This document shows positions 1 to 9,359 of a stretch of 64,000 bases of DNA, piece by piece (positions within the stretch are counted from its first letter, which is position 1; each line of letters opens with the position of its first letter). Location of the stretch: the NCBI RefSeq assembly GCF_905220995.1, contig NZ_CAJNBJ010000005.1:17820-81819 (forward strand). Reading direction: 5' to 3'. The translations under genes and the position numbers were made by a program. Source of the stretch: Nitrospira defluvii. GTDB taxonomy: Bacteria; Nitrospirota; Nitrospiria; Nitrospirales; Nitrospiraceae. Below the pieces are notes generated by a model, which saw nothing but the letters and a program-made list of their open reading frames with translations, was not told the origin of the DNA and did not search any database.

Positions 1-143
1 TGAAAGAGGTCTCGCTTGCGCTCGTGCCAGAAGCTGACGTCGGGGACTATGTGATCGTGCATGTGGGATTTGCCATCAGCAAACTGGATGAGGAAGCGGC
101 CCAGCGGACGCTAAGAATGTTGCGGATGATCAGTGAGGAGTAA
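1..143 (+). CDS. hypC: HypC, hydrogenase maturation chaperone (C-terminal part)
   Basis: The last 46 codons of a HypC/HupF-type chaperone enter from the left edge and end at a TAA at 141-143. The visible residues include the family core [24 protein letters not shown] stretch (here ending DEEAAQR), which forms the small beta-barrel and C-terminal helix. HypC carries the Fe(CN)2CO unit together with HypD and hands it to the hydrogenase large subunit. The N-terminal Met-Cys that binds iron lies outside the window. hypD starts 15 bases downstream, so the two are surely co-transcribed. Confidence 0.9.
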   Translation, partial: KEVSLALVPEADVGDYVIVHVGFAISKLDEEAAQRTLRMLRMISEE

Positions 144-158
144 GGAGCGTCTCTCACG

Positions 159-1283
159 ATGAAATACGTCGATGAATACAGAGAGCGTGCGACCGCCGCG
201 GCATTGGCCGAGACGATACAGCAGATGGTGCGCCGTCCCTGGACGATCATGGAAGTCTGCGGCGGACAAACTCATGCGATTGTGCGGTTCGGTCTCGATG
301 CCTTGTTGCCGCCGAACCTCACCCTAGTGCATGGGCCTGGCTGTCCCGTCTGTGTTACGCCGATCGGCTTAATCGACCACGCGCTCCACCTCGCGTCGTT
401 GCCGCGAGTGATCTTCTGCTCTTTCGGGGACATGCTGCGCGTGCCTGGCTCGCAGGGGGATCTGTTCGGCGTCAAGGCTGCGGGGGGAGATGTCCGCATC
501 GTGTATTCGCCGCTGGATGCGTTGGAGTTAGCCCGCGCGAACCCTGATCGCGAGGTCGTGTGTTTCGCGGTGGGGTTCGAGACGACTGCGCCGGCCTATG
601 CGATGGCGGCGATCCATGCGCGGCGCCTGGGTCTCACCAACTTCAGTCTGCTCGCGGCCCATGTGCTCGTGCCGCCGGCCATGGAAACCATTCTGTCCGC
701 TCCCGGCTGTCTCGTGCAGGGATTTTTGGCGGCCGGGCATGTCTGTACGGTCATGGGCTATGAAGAGTACGAAGACCTGGCGCGCCGCTATCGCGTGCCC
801 ATCGTGGTCACGGGGTTTGAGCCGATCGACATCCTGGAAGGGATTGCGATGCTGGTTCGCCAATTGGAAGAAGGACGGGCGGGCGTCGAGAACCAGTACA
901 GCAGATCCGTGCGCCGCGAGGGCAACGTGGCGGCGCAAGCGGCCGTGCGAGAAGTCTTCGAACCGACGCTGCGGGCCTGGCGTGGCATCGGCGACATTCC
1001 TCAGAGCGGTCTGAGACTCACGCCGGCCTATGCCGGCATCGATGCGGCGGCGCGATTTCGTGACGCGCTCGCCCAAGCCGGGTCGGTGGGTGCAGAAGAT
1101 CCCGACTGTCGGAGCGGTTTGGTGTTGCAGGGCTTGCTCAAACCGCCGGACTGCCCGGCCTTTGCCACGCGCTGCACGCCGGAGCAACCGCTCGGCGCGC
1201 CGATGGTGTCCAGTGAAGGAGCCTGCGCCGCGTATTACCGCTATAGACGGGGTGCGGGGCACGGGGCGAGAGGCGAGAGGTAA
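159..1283 (+). CDS. hypD: HypD, hydrogenase Fe-cyanide assembly protein
   Basis: This 374-residue protein is the scaffold on which the Fe(CN)2CO group of [NiFe]-hydrogenases is built, working with HypC and HypE in the cytoplasm. The family hallmarks are all present: CGGQTH with Cys34, GPGCPVC with Cys62 and Cys65, the GFETT segment near 139-143, and a C-terminal cysteine set (Cys317, Cys332, Cys339, Cys356) matching the [4Fe-4S] site. The length is normal for the family. The last dozen residues ([12 protein letters not shown]) are low-complexity and look like read-through into spacer. It lies between hypC and hypE. The hydrogenase structural genes and hypA, hypB and hypF are not in this window. 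Confidence 0.97.
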   Translation: MKYVDEYRERATAAALAETIQQMVRRPWTIMEVCGGQTHAIVRFGLDALLPPNLTLVHGPGCPVCVTPIGLIDHALHLASLPRVIFCSFGDMLRVPGSQGDLFGVKAAGGDVRIVYSPLDALELARANPDREVVCFAVGFETTAPAYAMAAIHARRLGLTNFSLLAAHVLVPPAMETILSAPGCLVQGFLAAGHVCTVMGYEEYEDLARRYRVPIVVTGFEPIDILEGIAMLVRQLEEGRAGVENQYSRSVRREGNVAAQAAVREVFEPTLRAWRGIGDIPQSGLRLTPAYAGIDAAARFRDALAQAGSVGAEDPDCRSGLVLQGLLKPPDCPAFATRCTPEQPLGAPMVSSEGACAAYYRYRRGAGHGARGER

Positions 1284-1318
1284 TCAGCATAGCAAAAGGA
1301 AATGGGAGAAAGGAATCC

Positions 1319-2371
1319 ATGGCAGACCACCAAGCACTGCACCTGCATTGTTCCGTGCCGGTGAGAAGCGCGACCGTGCAGCTGGCGCATGGCGGGGGCG
1401 GGCGCCTCATGCAGGAGTTGATCCGGGACATATTCGTCCGGGCTTTTGACAACCCGATGCTGGCGCAATTACATGACGGCGCGACCTGGCCGGTGGCCGA
1501 AGGCACCCTCGCCTTTACCACGGATTCCTACGTGGTATCTCCATTGTTCTTCCCCGGCGGGGACATCGGGAGCTTGGCCGTGCATGGGACGATCAATGAC
1601 CTCGCCATGTGCGGCGCCATGCCGCTGTATCTGAGTGCTGGGTTTATCCTGGAAGAAGGCCTCAGCATGGAGACGCTGCAGAACGTGGTGGAGTCCATGG
1701 CCAAGGCGGCGGAAGAGGCGGGGGTGCAGGTCGTGACCGGAGATACGAAGGTGGTGGATCGGGGCAAAGGCGACGGGGTTTTTATCAACACTGCCGGGAT
1801 TGGAGTCGTGCCGCCTGGTATTCGGATCGGGCCGGATGAGGTGAAATCAGGTGATGCCATCTTGCTGAGCGGAGATCTGGGGTCTCACGGCGTCGCGGTC
1901 CTCAGCGTGCGTGAAGGGTTGCGCTTCACCGGCGAAATCGAAAGCGACTCGGCGCCGTTGCATCGGGTCGTGCGGGACCTGCTGGGAAGTGGAGTGCCTG
2001 TCCATTGTCTGCGCGATCTGACTCGCGGCGGCCTGGCCAGTGCGCTCAATGAACTCGCTGTCGGGGCGAACTCGGGTATGACCATTGAAGAATCGCTCAT
2101 TCCTGTGCGCGAGTCTGTGCGCGGCGCATGCGAACTGCTGGGGCTCGATCCCTTGTATGTCGCGAACGAAGGACGGTTTATCGCCTTCGTGCCGGAATCG
2201 CATGTGGATGAGGCGTTGGCCGCCATGCGCCGACACAGGGTCGCGCATCAGGCGGTTCGCATCGGCTCGGTCACGGATGTCGGCTCTCCCATCGTTGCGT
2301 TGCGCACGGTGCTGGGAACACACCGCATCCTCGATCTGTTGTCGGGCGAGCAACTGCCTCGCATTTGCTAA
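1319..2371 (+). CDS. hypE: HypE, carbamoyl-HypE dehydratase (cyanide donor)
   Basis: This is a 350-residue PurM-like ATPase. It takes a carbamoyl group from HypF on its C-terminal cysteine and dehydrates it with ATP to a thiocyanate, the source of the cyanide ligands. The decisive feature is the end PRIC, with Cys350 as the very last residue. Other support is the AHGGGG segment near the start, the [10 protein letters not shown] motif and the TRGGLA motif, all typical of HypE/PurM ATP binding. The start at 1319 gives [10 protein letters not shown], somewhat longer than usual before AHGGGGRLM. It follows hypD by 35 bases, giving the order hypC-hypD-hypE. Confidence 0.97.
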   Translation: MADHQALHLHCSVPVRSATVQLAHGGGGRLMQELIRDIFVRAFDNPMLAQLHDGATWPVAEGTLAFTTDSYVVSPLFFPGGDIGSLAVHGTINDLAMCGAMPLYLSAGFILEEGLSMETLQNVVESMAKAAEEAGVQVVTGDTKVVDRGKGDGVFINTAGIGVVPPGIRIGPDEVKSGDAILLSGDLGSHGVAVLSVREGLRFTGEIESDSAPLHRVVRDLLGSGVPVHCLRDLTRGGLASALNELAVGANSGMTIEESLIPVRESVRGACELLGLDPLYVANEGRFIAFVPESHVDEALAAMRRHRVAHQAVRIGSVTDVGSPIVALRTVLGTHRILDLLSGEQLPRIC

Positions 2372-2414
2372 CAGGTGGCAGGCAGGAGAGGCCGCTCGCG
2401 CGAAAGGAAATCGT

Positions 2415-2484
2415 ATGGATAAAGTAGGCCTTGGGATTGGTAGCGGTCATTGCGGGGCTGGTGGGGGCTTTTGCCCTCTATTAA
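2415..2484 (+). pseudogene. Tiny single-span membrane peptide, frameshifted
   Basis: An AAGGAAA ribosome site precedes ATG 2415. Reading MDKV and then dropping one G from the GG at 2427-2428 gives MDKVALGLVAVIAGLVGAFALY followed by TAA at 2482-2484, an almost pure transmembrane helix of 22 residues. As written, the frame runs on into unrelated sequence. A similar intact short membrane peptide is present at 24082. This is inference from the hydrophobic pattern and the ribosome site; the sequence may contain a one-base error. Confidence 0.4.
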
Positions 2485-2530
2485 GGGGCGGCAGAAGGGA
2501 CAATAGTTCTTTCATCAGCCATGCGGGAAG

Positions 2531-2650
2531 CCACGGCTGTGAAGCCGTGGAGGAATGCGTAGCGGGTGTCCGCCGAAGCCTTGGTGAAGGCGGACATGGT
2601 TCGGCGGGTTCGCCGAAGAAACCAAAGGGACCACGGCTGTAAAGCCGCGG
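2531..2650. repeat. Cluster of inverted repeats (REP-like element)
   Basis: Two near-identical hairpins, CCACGGCT/AGCCGTGG at 2531-2550 and CCACGGCT/AGCCGCGG at 2631-2650, flank two more inverted repeats: TGTCCGCC with GGCGGACA, and TTCGGCG with CGCCGAA. Four stem-loops in 120 bases, no open frame of quality and no transposase suggest a dispersed palindromic element. Confidence 0.6.
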
Positions 2651-2772
2651 GGCTCCGACGTGGGGGAGAATAAGGATGTAGAAAAAGGCGACGACCGAGG
2701 ACGTCCGCGTATCGTGACGATAAGTCGAATGATAGTCACAATAGGCACATACAGACGAGAGGGAGGTGATGC

Positions 2773-3225
2773 ATGGTGGAACGAACACGTCAGATCTCTA
2801 GTTTTTTCAGCCGAGGGCTCGTCGCGCTCGCGTGCCTGGTTGTATTCCAAGTCGGTCTGGTTCAAGCCACTGACTCCACTGAGGTGGCGCAAGAGCAACG
2901 GATTGAGATCGTCATTCGAGATTCGGCCTTCCTCCTGACCAAGCCCGCCCCGATCCGGCCCGGGCTATCCACTGTCATCGTTCTCCGAAACGAAGACATC
3001 ATCCGGCACGGCTTTACCTCGCCGATGTTGTTTGGCTTGTTGGTGCATGCGGAAGGCGAAGGGATCGCTTCCTATGGCAAGGGTATTGAGGGGGTTTATG
3101 TGGATCCCGGGAAAACGCTTGTGATCCGGTTTACGACGGAGCGCCCCGGAAGTCATCCCTTTCGCTGCGATCTCCATCCGCAGATGAAAGGGGAGTTCCT
3201 GATGTTGGAAGTTCTGGCGGTCTAG
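2773..3225 (+). CDS. Secreted cupredoxin-like protein, full type-1 copper ligand set
   Basis: The 150-residue product has an N-terminal hydrophobic signal segment (about residues 15-32, ending near VQATD), then a beta-rich domain. A His in RHGF and the motif CDLHPQM near the C-terminus provide Cys, His and Met with amicyanin-like spacing, so a type-1 copper site is plausible. It probably acts as a periplasmic electron carrier or copper-binding protein. A GGGAGGTGAT ribosome site sits directly before ATG 2773. Two paralogues (24258-24686 and 31198-31692) keep the Cys and His but have lost the Met. It stands alone after the hyp genes and before the MgtC-like gene. Confidence 0.75.
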   Translation: MVERTRQISSFFSRGLVALACLVVFQVGLVQATDSTEVAQEQRIEIVIRDSAFLLTKPAPIRPGLSTVIVLRNEDIIRHGFTSPMLFGLLVHAEGEGIASYGKGIEGVYVDPGKTLVIRFTTERPGSHPFRCDLHPQMKGEFLMLEVLAV

Positions 3226-3230
3226 CCTGG

Positions 3231-4526
3231 ATGAGCAATCATGAGATGGCTTTTGACGAGATCTTCTGGGGGTTTCTGATCGCGCTGGGCGCTGGAGCGC
3301 TCATCGGCCTGCAACGCCAGCAGTCCAGGGATGAGGAAAAAGGCCCCGGCGTCGGCGGCCTTCGGACCTTTCCGCTCATTGCGTTGGCCGGCGCCCTCTC
3401 CACATTTATCGCACATACGATGGGGATGTGGCCCATGCTGGGTGCCATGGTGGTGATCGGCGTTTTCCTGGCCGTCTCGCAGTATCAAGAGTCGAGCCGA
3501 AGCGCGGACCCGGGGATTACCACGCAAGTGGCGGCCCTCATCACCTTTCTCCTGGGGGTCCTGGCTCTCTCGCCTGGGATTCCCTTGCCTGTCGGAGACC
3601 GCTATCTCCTGATTGTCGCCAGTGCCGGTGTGGTGATGGCCCTGCTGTCGTTCAAGGAGCCGCTGCACCAGGCGGTGGCCCGCATCTCCGATGACGATCT
3701 GTACGCGACGGCGAAGTTTGTGGTGCTCGCGGTGGTCGTTCTGCCGTTGCTGCCCAACCGCACCTACGGTCCCTTCAATGTCGTAAATCCCTTCCATGTG
3801 GCGCTCATGGTCGTGTTGATCGCAGGGATGAGTTTCCTCGGGTACATCGCGATGCGGATTGCCGGTCCGCGTCACGGCCTCCTGGCGACCGGCATGCTGG
3901 GGGGACTGGTGTCCTCCACGGCCGTCACGATCAGCCTGGCGACGCGGGCGCGGGAATCACCGCCGATGGTTGCGCTCGCCGCCGTCGCGACGGTGTTGGC
4001 GTCGAGCACCATGTTTCTGCGTATGCTCGTCGTGATCGGAGTCGTCGCTCCCAATCTGCTCACGAGTCTGATCTGGCCGTTGTGGATCATGGCGCTCGGC
4101 GGCTATGGGACGGCGCTGCTGTTCTATCTCAAGTCGCGTGCGATTCTCCACGAGGTGCCCCCTGTTCTTTATTATAATCCGCTCGAACTGGGCACGGCGT
4201 TGAAGTTCGGCCTCTTTTATGCGGTCGTGATTGTCGTGGCCAAAGGCGCGCAGATCGTCCTCGGCGACCAGGGACTCTATGCCTCCAGTGTGCTGGCCGG
4301 GACAACCGATGTCGATGCGATCACCCTCTCGGTGGCTCGGTTTCACCAGGAGGGATTGGATACGCGGACCGCGGCGACCGCGATCACGGCGGCGGCGATG
4401 ACGAACACGATCACCAAAGCGGCTCTTGCCGCCTGGTTCGGCGGCAAACCGTTGGCCTGGCGGGTGGCGCTGGGCTTGGGTGTGGCATTGGCCGGCGGCG
4501 CTGTGACGCTGGTCTTCACCACATAG
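3231..4526 (+). CDS. MgtC/SapB-DUF4010 family membrane protein
   Basis: This 431-residue polytopic membrane protein has an N-terminal MgtC/SapB-like domain (ALGAGALIGLQRQ near 17-29, then GLRTFPLIALAGALS) followed by a DUF4010 domain with GLLATGMLGGLVSSTAVT and, near the end, AGTTDVDAITLS. The architecture is common in bacteria, often near ion transporters. No transport activity is established for it. The start lies five bases after the cupredoxin stop, so the two may share a transcript, although no clear ribosome site is seen. Confidence 0.88.
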   Translation: MSNHEMAFDEIFWGFLIALGAGALIGLQRQQSRDEEKGPGVGGLRTFPLIALAGALSTFIAHTMGMWPMLGAMVVIGVFLAVSQYQESSRSADPGITTQVAALITFLLGVLALSPGIPLPVGDRYLLIVASAGVVMALLSFKEPLHQAVARISDDDLYATAKFVVLAVVVLPLLPNRTYGPFNVVNPFHVALMVVLIAGMSFLGYIAMRIAGPRHGLLATGMLGGLVSSTAVTISLATRARESPPMVALAAVATVLASSTMFLRMLVVIGVVAPNLLTSLIWPLWIMALGGYGTALLFYLKSRAILHEVPPVLYYNPLELGTALKFGLFYAVVIVVAKGAQIVLGDQGLYASSVLAGTTDVDAITLSVARFHQEGLDTRTAATAITAAAMTNTITKAALAAWFGGKPLAWRVALGLGVALAGGAVTLVFTT

Positions 4527-4602
4527 CCCATAGCGCAAAGTGGCTGGGAACAATCATGGGTGGCATTGTGTTCCGCTTGTACGCACAGAAGACACTATGT
4601 AG

Positions 4603-5148
4603 GTGCTCGTCCTGAACTGCGGCAGTTCAAGCCTGAAATTCCGGGTGGTAGACATCCGCGATGAGACGTCGACCACCATGATCAGCGGAATGGTGGATCG
4701 CATCGGCGGTGAGGCGAGGCTGCGGCCGGCTCACGGTTCCCTGTCGGACGCGGAAGTCCGGTCGGACATTCGCAACCACGACCAGGCTGTTCGGTGGGTG
4801 CTCGACCGTTGCCAGCGGTGTGCGGTCGAGGCCGTCGGCCATCGCGTGGTTCATGGGGGCGCCAACTTTCAGCAACCCGTCCGCATCGACGCGACCGTCA
4901 CGGCTGAGATCGAGCAGCTCGGCAAGCTGGCGCCGTTGCACAACCCGGCGTGTCTGGCTGGGATCACCGCTGCCCAGCGCGTACTGGGTTTCGATGTGCC
5001 CATGGTGGCGGTCTTCGACACGGCCTTTCACCGCAGGATGCCGGAGCGAGCGGCCATCTATGCGATCCCACAGGGCCTGGCCGCGCAGTATCGCATCCGG
5101 CGCTATGGGATCCACGGGATCGCCCATGCGTCGCTCTATCGTTCATGA
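4603..5148 (+). pseudogene. Acetate kinase, C-terminally truncated copy
   Basis: From GTG 4603 the frame encodes the first 181 residues of an acetate kinase (LVLNCGSSSLKF, the phosphate-binding start; GHRVVHGG; YGIHGIAHASL), then stops. Full acetate kinases have about 400 residues, and the second half of the actin-like fold with its ATP-binding elements is missing. The DNA is almost the same as the second copy at 11346: 138 bases, from about 4612 to 4749, are identical at an offset of 6749. It is therefore a partial duplicate or a conversion product and is unlikely to be active. Confidence 0.9.
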
Positions 5149-5606
5149 TCGTGTCCGCCGTGGAAATCCGATGACGGAGAATCGCTTTTTCTCACCCCGC
5201 CAGGTCATCCCCCAGTAGTCTCACGCCCGTACGTTGGTTCCCGTGCAGACTCATGCGGATCGCGACTCGACCCTCACGCAACCACTGTGCGTGGCACAGA
5301 TTCCGAGTGAATGCAGTTGCGCTGTCGCCATTCGCATCACTGACCTCGTACCTTCGCGACCGCATCATTCCGAGGGGATCGTGTGCCAGCGTGATGCGTT
5401 TCCCGATGTCCGAACCCGTGCCGTATCAAATCAATACTCACGCCTGCGCCCCTTTATGACCCACCGGTTCACAGCGCCCCCACGGGGCCAGAACCTCCAT
5501 GCACGGAGCACTTCATGAGCCGCGACCGCACGGTCCGTGGACTGGATGGTCAGAATAGGGCGCGGGGTCTATCGAGGCGCATACCATCGTCCGTTGTTCA
5601 GGGGTC
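5149..5606. other. Intergenic, nothing recognised
   Basis: About 450 bases between the truncated acetate kinase and the convergent LysR-type gene. I see no continuation of the acetate kinase C-terminal half in any frame, no RNA gene and no clear terminator. Confidence 0.5.
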
Positions 5607-6506
5607 CTAGGTCAGGAGTTCCCGGCGTGCTGCCTCGAAGATCGTTCGCACAGCGGGATGCTCCAGCTTACGCTCCACCGTGATCGCGTAAAAACGCTGT
5701 TTGACGCCATCCACTCGGCCCAGCATGCGCACCTGATACTGCCGGCAGATTTCCTTCTCCATGACGGTCGAGCCCGGAAAAATCCCGTACCCATCGTGAC
5801 CGATCGCCTTCAAGGTCGCGCTATCTTCAAATTCTCCGATGATGTTGGGGTGAAGTTCCTTGCGAACCAGCCAGGTATCTAAGAGCCGGCGGAGTGTCGC
5901 GTGAGAGGTCGGCAATAAGAACGGGGCACCTTCCAATGACTGCGGGAAGTTCCGGCGATAGCGCGTTGCGAGCTTCGCTGTGGCAAAGAGAGTGATGGTG
6001 GATTCCCCCATCAAGTGGCTATAGGCTTGGACGTTGACGGTCGAAGGCGCCTGCGTGTCGCCGATGACGAGATCCAGCCTGTGAATCGCGAGGTCGGCCA
6101 AGAGCCGGTCCAGTGTGCCTTCCAAGCAGACGATGCGTGCGAGGTAGGAGAGCGTGAACGCGGGCTTCAGAATCCGGGTAGCGAGCAGCTTCGGCACCGC
6201 ATCGGCGATACCGACGGTAAGGCGCATGGATCGCCCGCCGCTACGGCCTTTGACCGTGTTCATCAAGTCTTGTCCCAGGGAAAAGATATCTTCTGCGTAG
6301 CCGAATACGACTCTCCCCATCTCCGTCAGGATTAAGTGTCGCCCCGATCGAGCGAACAACCGTTCGCCCAGAGCTTCTTCCAAGACCCGTATCTGCGCGC
6401 TGATGGTCGGTTGAGCCAGACGGAGCTCTTCACAGGCTTTGCGCACGCTTCCGTGTTTAGCGACCGACCAGAAATACAAGAGATGGTGATAGTTCAGCCA
6501 TTCCAT
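5607..6506 (-). CDS. nhaR: LysR-type regulator, NhaR-like
   Basis: The 299-residue protein opens with the NhaR-style sequence MEWLNYHHLLYFWSVAKHGS and a winged helix-turn-helix (about 5-64; ACEELRLAQPTISAQIR) followed by a periplasmic-binding-like effector domain. In Escherichia coli NhaR activates the Na+/H+ antiporter gene nhaA in response to sodium. Here no nhaA is adjacent, but a CPA1 antiporter gene lies at 19493 and could be a target; that is a guess. It is divergent from the small secreted-protein gene at 6637. Confidence 0.88.
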   Translation of the reverse strand: MEWLNYHHLLYFWSVAKHGSVRKACEELRLAQPTISAQIRVLEEALGERLFARSGRHLILTEMGRVVFGYAEDIFSLGQDLMNTVKGRSGGRSMRLTVGIADAVPKLLATRILKPAFTLSYLARIVCLEGTLDRLLADLAIHRLDLVIGDTQAPSTVNVQAYSHLMGESTITLFATAKLATRYRRNFPQSLEGAPFLLPTSHATLRRLLDTWLVRKELHPNIIGEFEDSATLKAIGHDGYGIFPGSTVMEKEICRQYQVRMLGRVDGVKQRFYAITVERKLEHPAVRTIFEAARRELLT

Positions 6507-6636
6507 GGCTGGAGAGTATACATCGAAATAACCGATGGCTCTAGCGTGAATTATCTATTTTTCAATGCGGCGATTGATTGCTATCGTGGGGCTGTCGAGA
6601 GAGAAAGGAATCCACAACCGAACAGGAGGCCCCATC

Positions 6637-7110
6637 ATGGTCACGACGCAACGATTGAGGATTCTGTCTCCGCTGGGGCTCGGTGTTGTCCTCTTCGTGG
6701 CGCCCGCGTGGGCAGAGATAGACCATCGGGTTGGTTTACCGCCCCTGCAGGGCCGGCCGCCTGTGGTCGTAAATGAAGGACAACTCCATGGGACGGGCTC
6801 GATAACCACTCATCGTGACGGTCTGTCGCCGGGTTCACACAACGCGGGGCGTCTCAATTGGGAGCGCGTGGAAGGGAGAGTGGCTAGTTCACGCACCACT
6901 ACCAGCTTGCACTTTGATGTTTACGTCAGGCCGGGCCAGATCCCAAAACATGTGTGGGAGGCGCAGGCATCCCGGTGTGGCGCTGGTAAAGTCGGCCGGC
7001 ACGGCGGATGCGATCGAATTTCGGAACCGACCTTGATGACCGATCAACGACTAGAAAGAGGGAGCGGTGAAACAGGCAGTCGCCCGGTGTCGCGAGGGAC
7101 GCGGCCATGA
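6637..7110 (+). CDS. Putative secreted protein of unknown function
   Basis: ATG 6637 is preceded by AGGAGG at 6624-6629 and is preferred to the upstream ATG 6565. The product of 157 residues starts with a convincing signal peptide (MVTTQRLRILSPLGLGVV.., cleavage likely after APAWA). The rest is rich in Gly, Arg and Ser and matches nothing I know. The second half looks low in quality for a folded protein and may run out of frame, so the true C-terminus is uncertain. Confidence 0.45.
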   Translation: MVTTQRLRILSPLGLGVVLFVAPAWAEIDHRVGLPPLQGRPPVVVNEGQLHGTGSITTHRDGLSPGSHNAGRLNWERVEGRVASSRTTTSLHFDVYVRPGQIPKHVWEAQASRCGAGKVGRHGGCDRISEPTLMTDQRLERGSGETGSRPVSRGTRP

Positions 7111-7172
7111 ATTCAACGGCGCGTGCCAGCCCAGCTTGCGGAGCAGTGGAGGTCGAGGCGGTACGATCCCGA

Positions 7173-7408
7173 TGAGCCGAACGCAATCTGAGTCTACAGG
7201 GGCAACCGGGCAGCACATCTGCCCACGTGGCCACGGGCTCATGGTGCCAGTCTGTATTGATGGTGTGCTGCCGAGCATCCTCGATGAAGGTATATTGCTC
7301 TCGCGGCGTTGCGTGAATTGCGGCGAGTGGATCGATGCAACGGTGATGGCCAATCGACGAGCCGGACCAGAGGGAACTGTGGCCGTGGCGCGGCCCCGGC
7401 GTCGATAG
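7173..7408 (+). CDS. Small zinc-ribbon-like protein
   Basis: From ATG 7173 the product has 78 residues with CPRGH near 17-21 and CVNCGEWID near 50, a two-knuckle zinc-ribbon pattern separated by about 30 residues. It resembles the product of 32226-32510 (RRCGGLL ... CVQCGHVVDP), so the two are small paralogues. The function is unknown; such ribbons often bind nucleic acid or a protein partner. Longer starts upstream (7067) are possible but lack the compact form. Confidence 0.5.
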
Positions 7409-7494
7409 CGACGAGTGATCCGGCCATCTCCAGTCACGGCTCAGGTGACCAGACACAACAAACCGGCGGAAGCGCCAGGGAAAGGACGACGATC

Positions 7495-8493
7495 ATGACC
7501 GATCAAAGAGATGCGGGTCGGATGGTGTCGAATATCGTGTTGGCCGGCGGGGAAGGGGAACGGGTCAAGCCTCTGGTGCAGCGATGGTTGGGGCGGCCTC
7601 GACCGAAGCAATATTGCGCCTTCGTCGGGACCCGGTCAATGTTTCAACACACGGTGGACCGTGTTACGCAGCTCTCGCCGGCGGACTGCGCCGTCGTTGT
7701 CGCGGCTCGCCACCATCGGCCCGATGTGGAATCCCAATTGCGCGGCCGGCCGATTGGCAAACTCCTGTTGCAACCCGCCAACCGCGATACGGCGGCGGGT
7801 GTGTTCCTGCCGCTGTCCTACGTATGGGGGCGCCATCCTCAAGCGACGGTTGTGGTGCATCCGTCGGATCACTTCATTTTTCCGGAACACCGATTTCTCG
7901 ATACCGTGCGCCACGCGATCGCGTCTGTCGACGCCACCCCGGATCAGATGCTCTTGTTGGGCGTTCAGCCGGATCGGTTGGAGACTGAGTACGGATGGAT
8001 TGAACGTGGCCCGGCATTGACCGGGGCGCCGGGTCATCCGGTCCATGCGATGTCGTCATTCCTCGAAAAGCCATCGGCTGAGCTAGCGGATGCGGCACTC
8101 CGGGGGGGAGCCTTGTGGAACACGCTGGTCCTTGCCGCCAAGGCGGACACGTTGTGGCAAGCCGGGTATGCCTGTTTCCCCGACATGATGCCCCTCTTTG
8201 AGCGGCTGGCGTCCGCCTGGGACCGTCCGGGCGAATGCGCGGCGTTGGAGGGGGTCTATCAGGAGATGCCGGCCTATAACTTTTCTTCGCACCTCCTGCA
8301 ACGGCTGCCGGACCATGTGGCGGTCATGGAACTGGCCGGTGTGCTGTGGAGCGACTGGGGCAAGCCGGAACGGATCGCAGAAACGATTCGCCGTATCGGC
8401 AAGACTCCGGCGTTTCCTTTGGACTGCCTTGATCGGCCGTTCGCCCCACACCCGGTTCCGGAGCTTGCACGGCAGGTGCCGGTGTTTGCCTAA
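7495..8493 (+). CDS. Mannose-1-phosphate guanylyltransferase-like nucleotidyltransferase
   Basis: From ATG 7495 the protein has 332 residues. It carries the nucleotidyltransferase signature LAGGEGERVKPL at about 17-28, then RPRPKQY, QPANRDTAAG, VVHPSDHF, YGWIERG, FLEKPS and WNTLV, in the order seen in ManC/GMP enzymes. The reaction expected is sugar-1-phosphate plus NTP giving an NDP-sugar for polysaccharide or glycan synthesis. The bifunctional isomerase domain of long ManC proteins is absent. No other polysaccharide gene is nearby. The nucleotide and sugar preference cannot be fixed from sequence alone. Confidence 0.8.
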   Translation: MTDQRDAGRMVSNIVLAGGEGERVKPLVQRWLGRPRPKQYCAFVGTRSMFQHTVDRVTQLSPADCAVVVAARHHRPDVESQLRGRPIGKLLLQPANRDTAAGVFLPLSYVWGRHPQATVVVHPSDHFIFPEHRFLDTVRHAIASVDATPDQMLLLGVQPDRLETEYGWIERGPALTGAPGHPVHAMSSFLEKPSAELADAALRGGALWNTLVLAAKADTLWQAGYACFPDMMPLFERLASAWDRPGECAALEGVYQEMPAYNFSSHLLQRLPDHVAVMELAGVLWSDWGKPERIAETIRRIGKTPAFPLDCLDRPFAPHPVPELARQVPVFA

Positions 8494-8568
8494 CGGGGGG
8501 TCACGATGGCGACTCCCAGATCCGTTTCAGGCCAGAGGCTCCTAAGGAGGCGCCGGCCAAAAGGAAGA

Positions 8569-8599
8569 GCCCGAGTGGGCGTCGAACGCCCACTCGGGC
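8569..8599. terminator. Perfect 13-bp hairpin after the nucleotidyltransferase gene
   Basis: GCCCGAGTGGGCG at 8569-8581 and its exact complement at 8587-8599 enclose a five-base loop, TCGAA. It lies 75 bases after the stop of the gene ending at 8493. There is no T-run on the plus side, while the minus side reads into TCTTCCTTTT, so it may stop transcription in one or both directions or protect the mRNA end. Confidence 0.6.
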
Positions 8600-8657
8600 A
8601 CGGCGCGCATCGTGTGGCGGCCACGCTGTAGGACGGACATCGCCGACCCTGGCCCTC

Positions 8658-8929
8658 ATGGCGCCGAGCGTCCCACTGCTGCAAACGACGGCGCCGATCA
8701 ATTCTGGCAACAGCGACCTCTTGAAGATGCTCTTCTATCGGGAGGACCGGCGTCTTCTTGGGGTACATCTGATCGGGACCGGCGCGACGGAGTTAATCCA
8801 TATTGGTCAGGCTGTCTTGAGGCTGCAAGGCGGCCTGGATTATTTCCTCACCACGGCCTGTAACTATCCGACCTTGGCGGATGCTACAAGGTGGCCGCGC
8901 TGGATGCGCACAACAAACTCGCGCGTTAA
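8658..8929 (+). pseudogene. Relic of soluble transhydrogenase SthA (C-terminal end)
   Basis: The frame from about 8700 reads LLKMLFYREDRRLLGVHLIG, then ATELIHIGQAV and YFLTTACNYPTLAD. This is the dimerisation domain of the FAD-dependent pyridine nucleotide transhydrogenase SthA. The expected ending CYKVAALDAHNKLAR with TAA at 8927-8929 is found in another frame, so one base is missing just before 8884. The FAD and NAD domains upstream are absent. It is the remains of a deleted gene between the nucleotidyltransferase and nrfH genes. Confidence 0.75.
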
Positions 8930-9359
8930 GAGCGCCCGCCGATGCCGGGCGCATGCGATGACAATCATGGGCCGGTGGATAGACATCAAACGAGCCGAAG
9001 GAGGCAAACATCCACAGCCGGCCTCTTAACCATGTGGTGTATTGCGACAGAGCAAACGACCAGGGTGAAGGGAGCAGGAGCGTGAGAAGTAAAGGCACGT
9101 CGTTTCACTGTAAGTGAAGCCTAGTAAGCCGAATGTGTACAGGTGGCTCGTGGAGGCATGGAAGTTGCCAATGTGAAGTTTGATGCAGGACTGAGCGTCA
9201 CATCCGATCAGATGAGGAGTTGCGTCCGAACATGGGGCAATTTGTTCCTACGATAGGTGCGGGGAAGGCTGATGTGAGCGAAATCCGGAGAAGGAAAGAC
9301 GATAACCAGACCGGGCAGGTGAGCTCCCGCGCCGCTGTTGCGGAAGGACACTTATCGAA
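8930..9359. other. Leader region upstream of nrfHA
   Basis: These 430 bases carry no gene. They should include the promoter of nrfHA. I looked for an FNR/CRP-type TTGAT-N4-ATCAA site and did not find a convincing one, so no regulator is proposed. Confidence 0.4.

Larger units (their letters stand above)
2372..2772. other. Intergenic region with hairpin repeats
   Basis: No full-length gene is seen in these 400 bases between hypE and the cupredoxin gene. They hold a broken 22-codon membrane peptide (2415-2484), a cluster of inverted repeats (2531-2650), and an imperfect palindrome with GTGAC at 2714-2718 and GTCAC at 2735-2739 just upstream of the cupredoxin gene. The last could be an operator, but there is no other support for that. 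Confidence 0.6.

Noticed and set aside
528..1262. Long minus-strand frame over hypD
   Set aside because: It is the antisense shadow of hypD with Arg/His-rich composition and no ribosome site.
9060..9350. FNR/CRP-type operator before nrfHA
   Set aside because: No TTGAT-N4-ATCAA or TGTGA-N6-TCACA match was found by eye.
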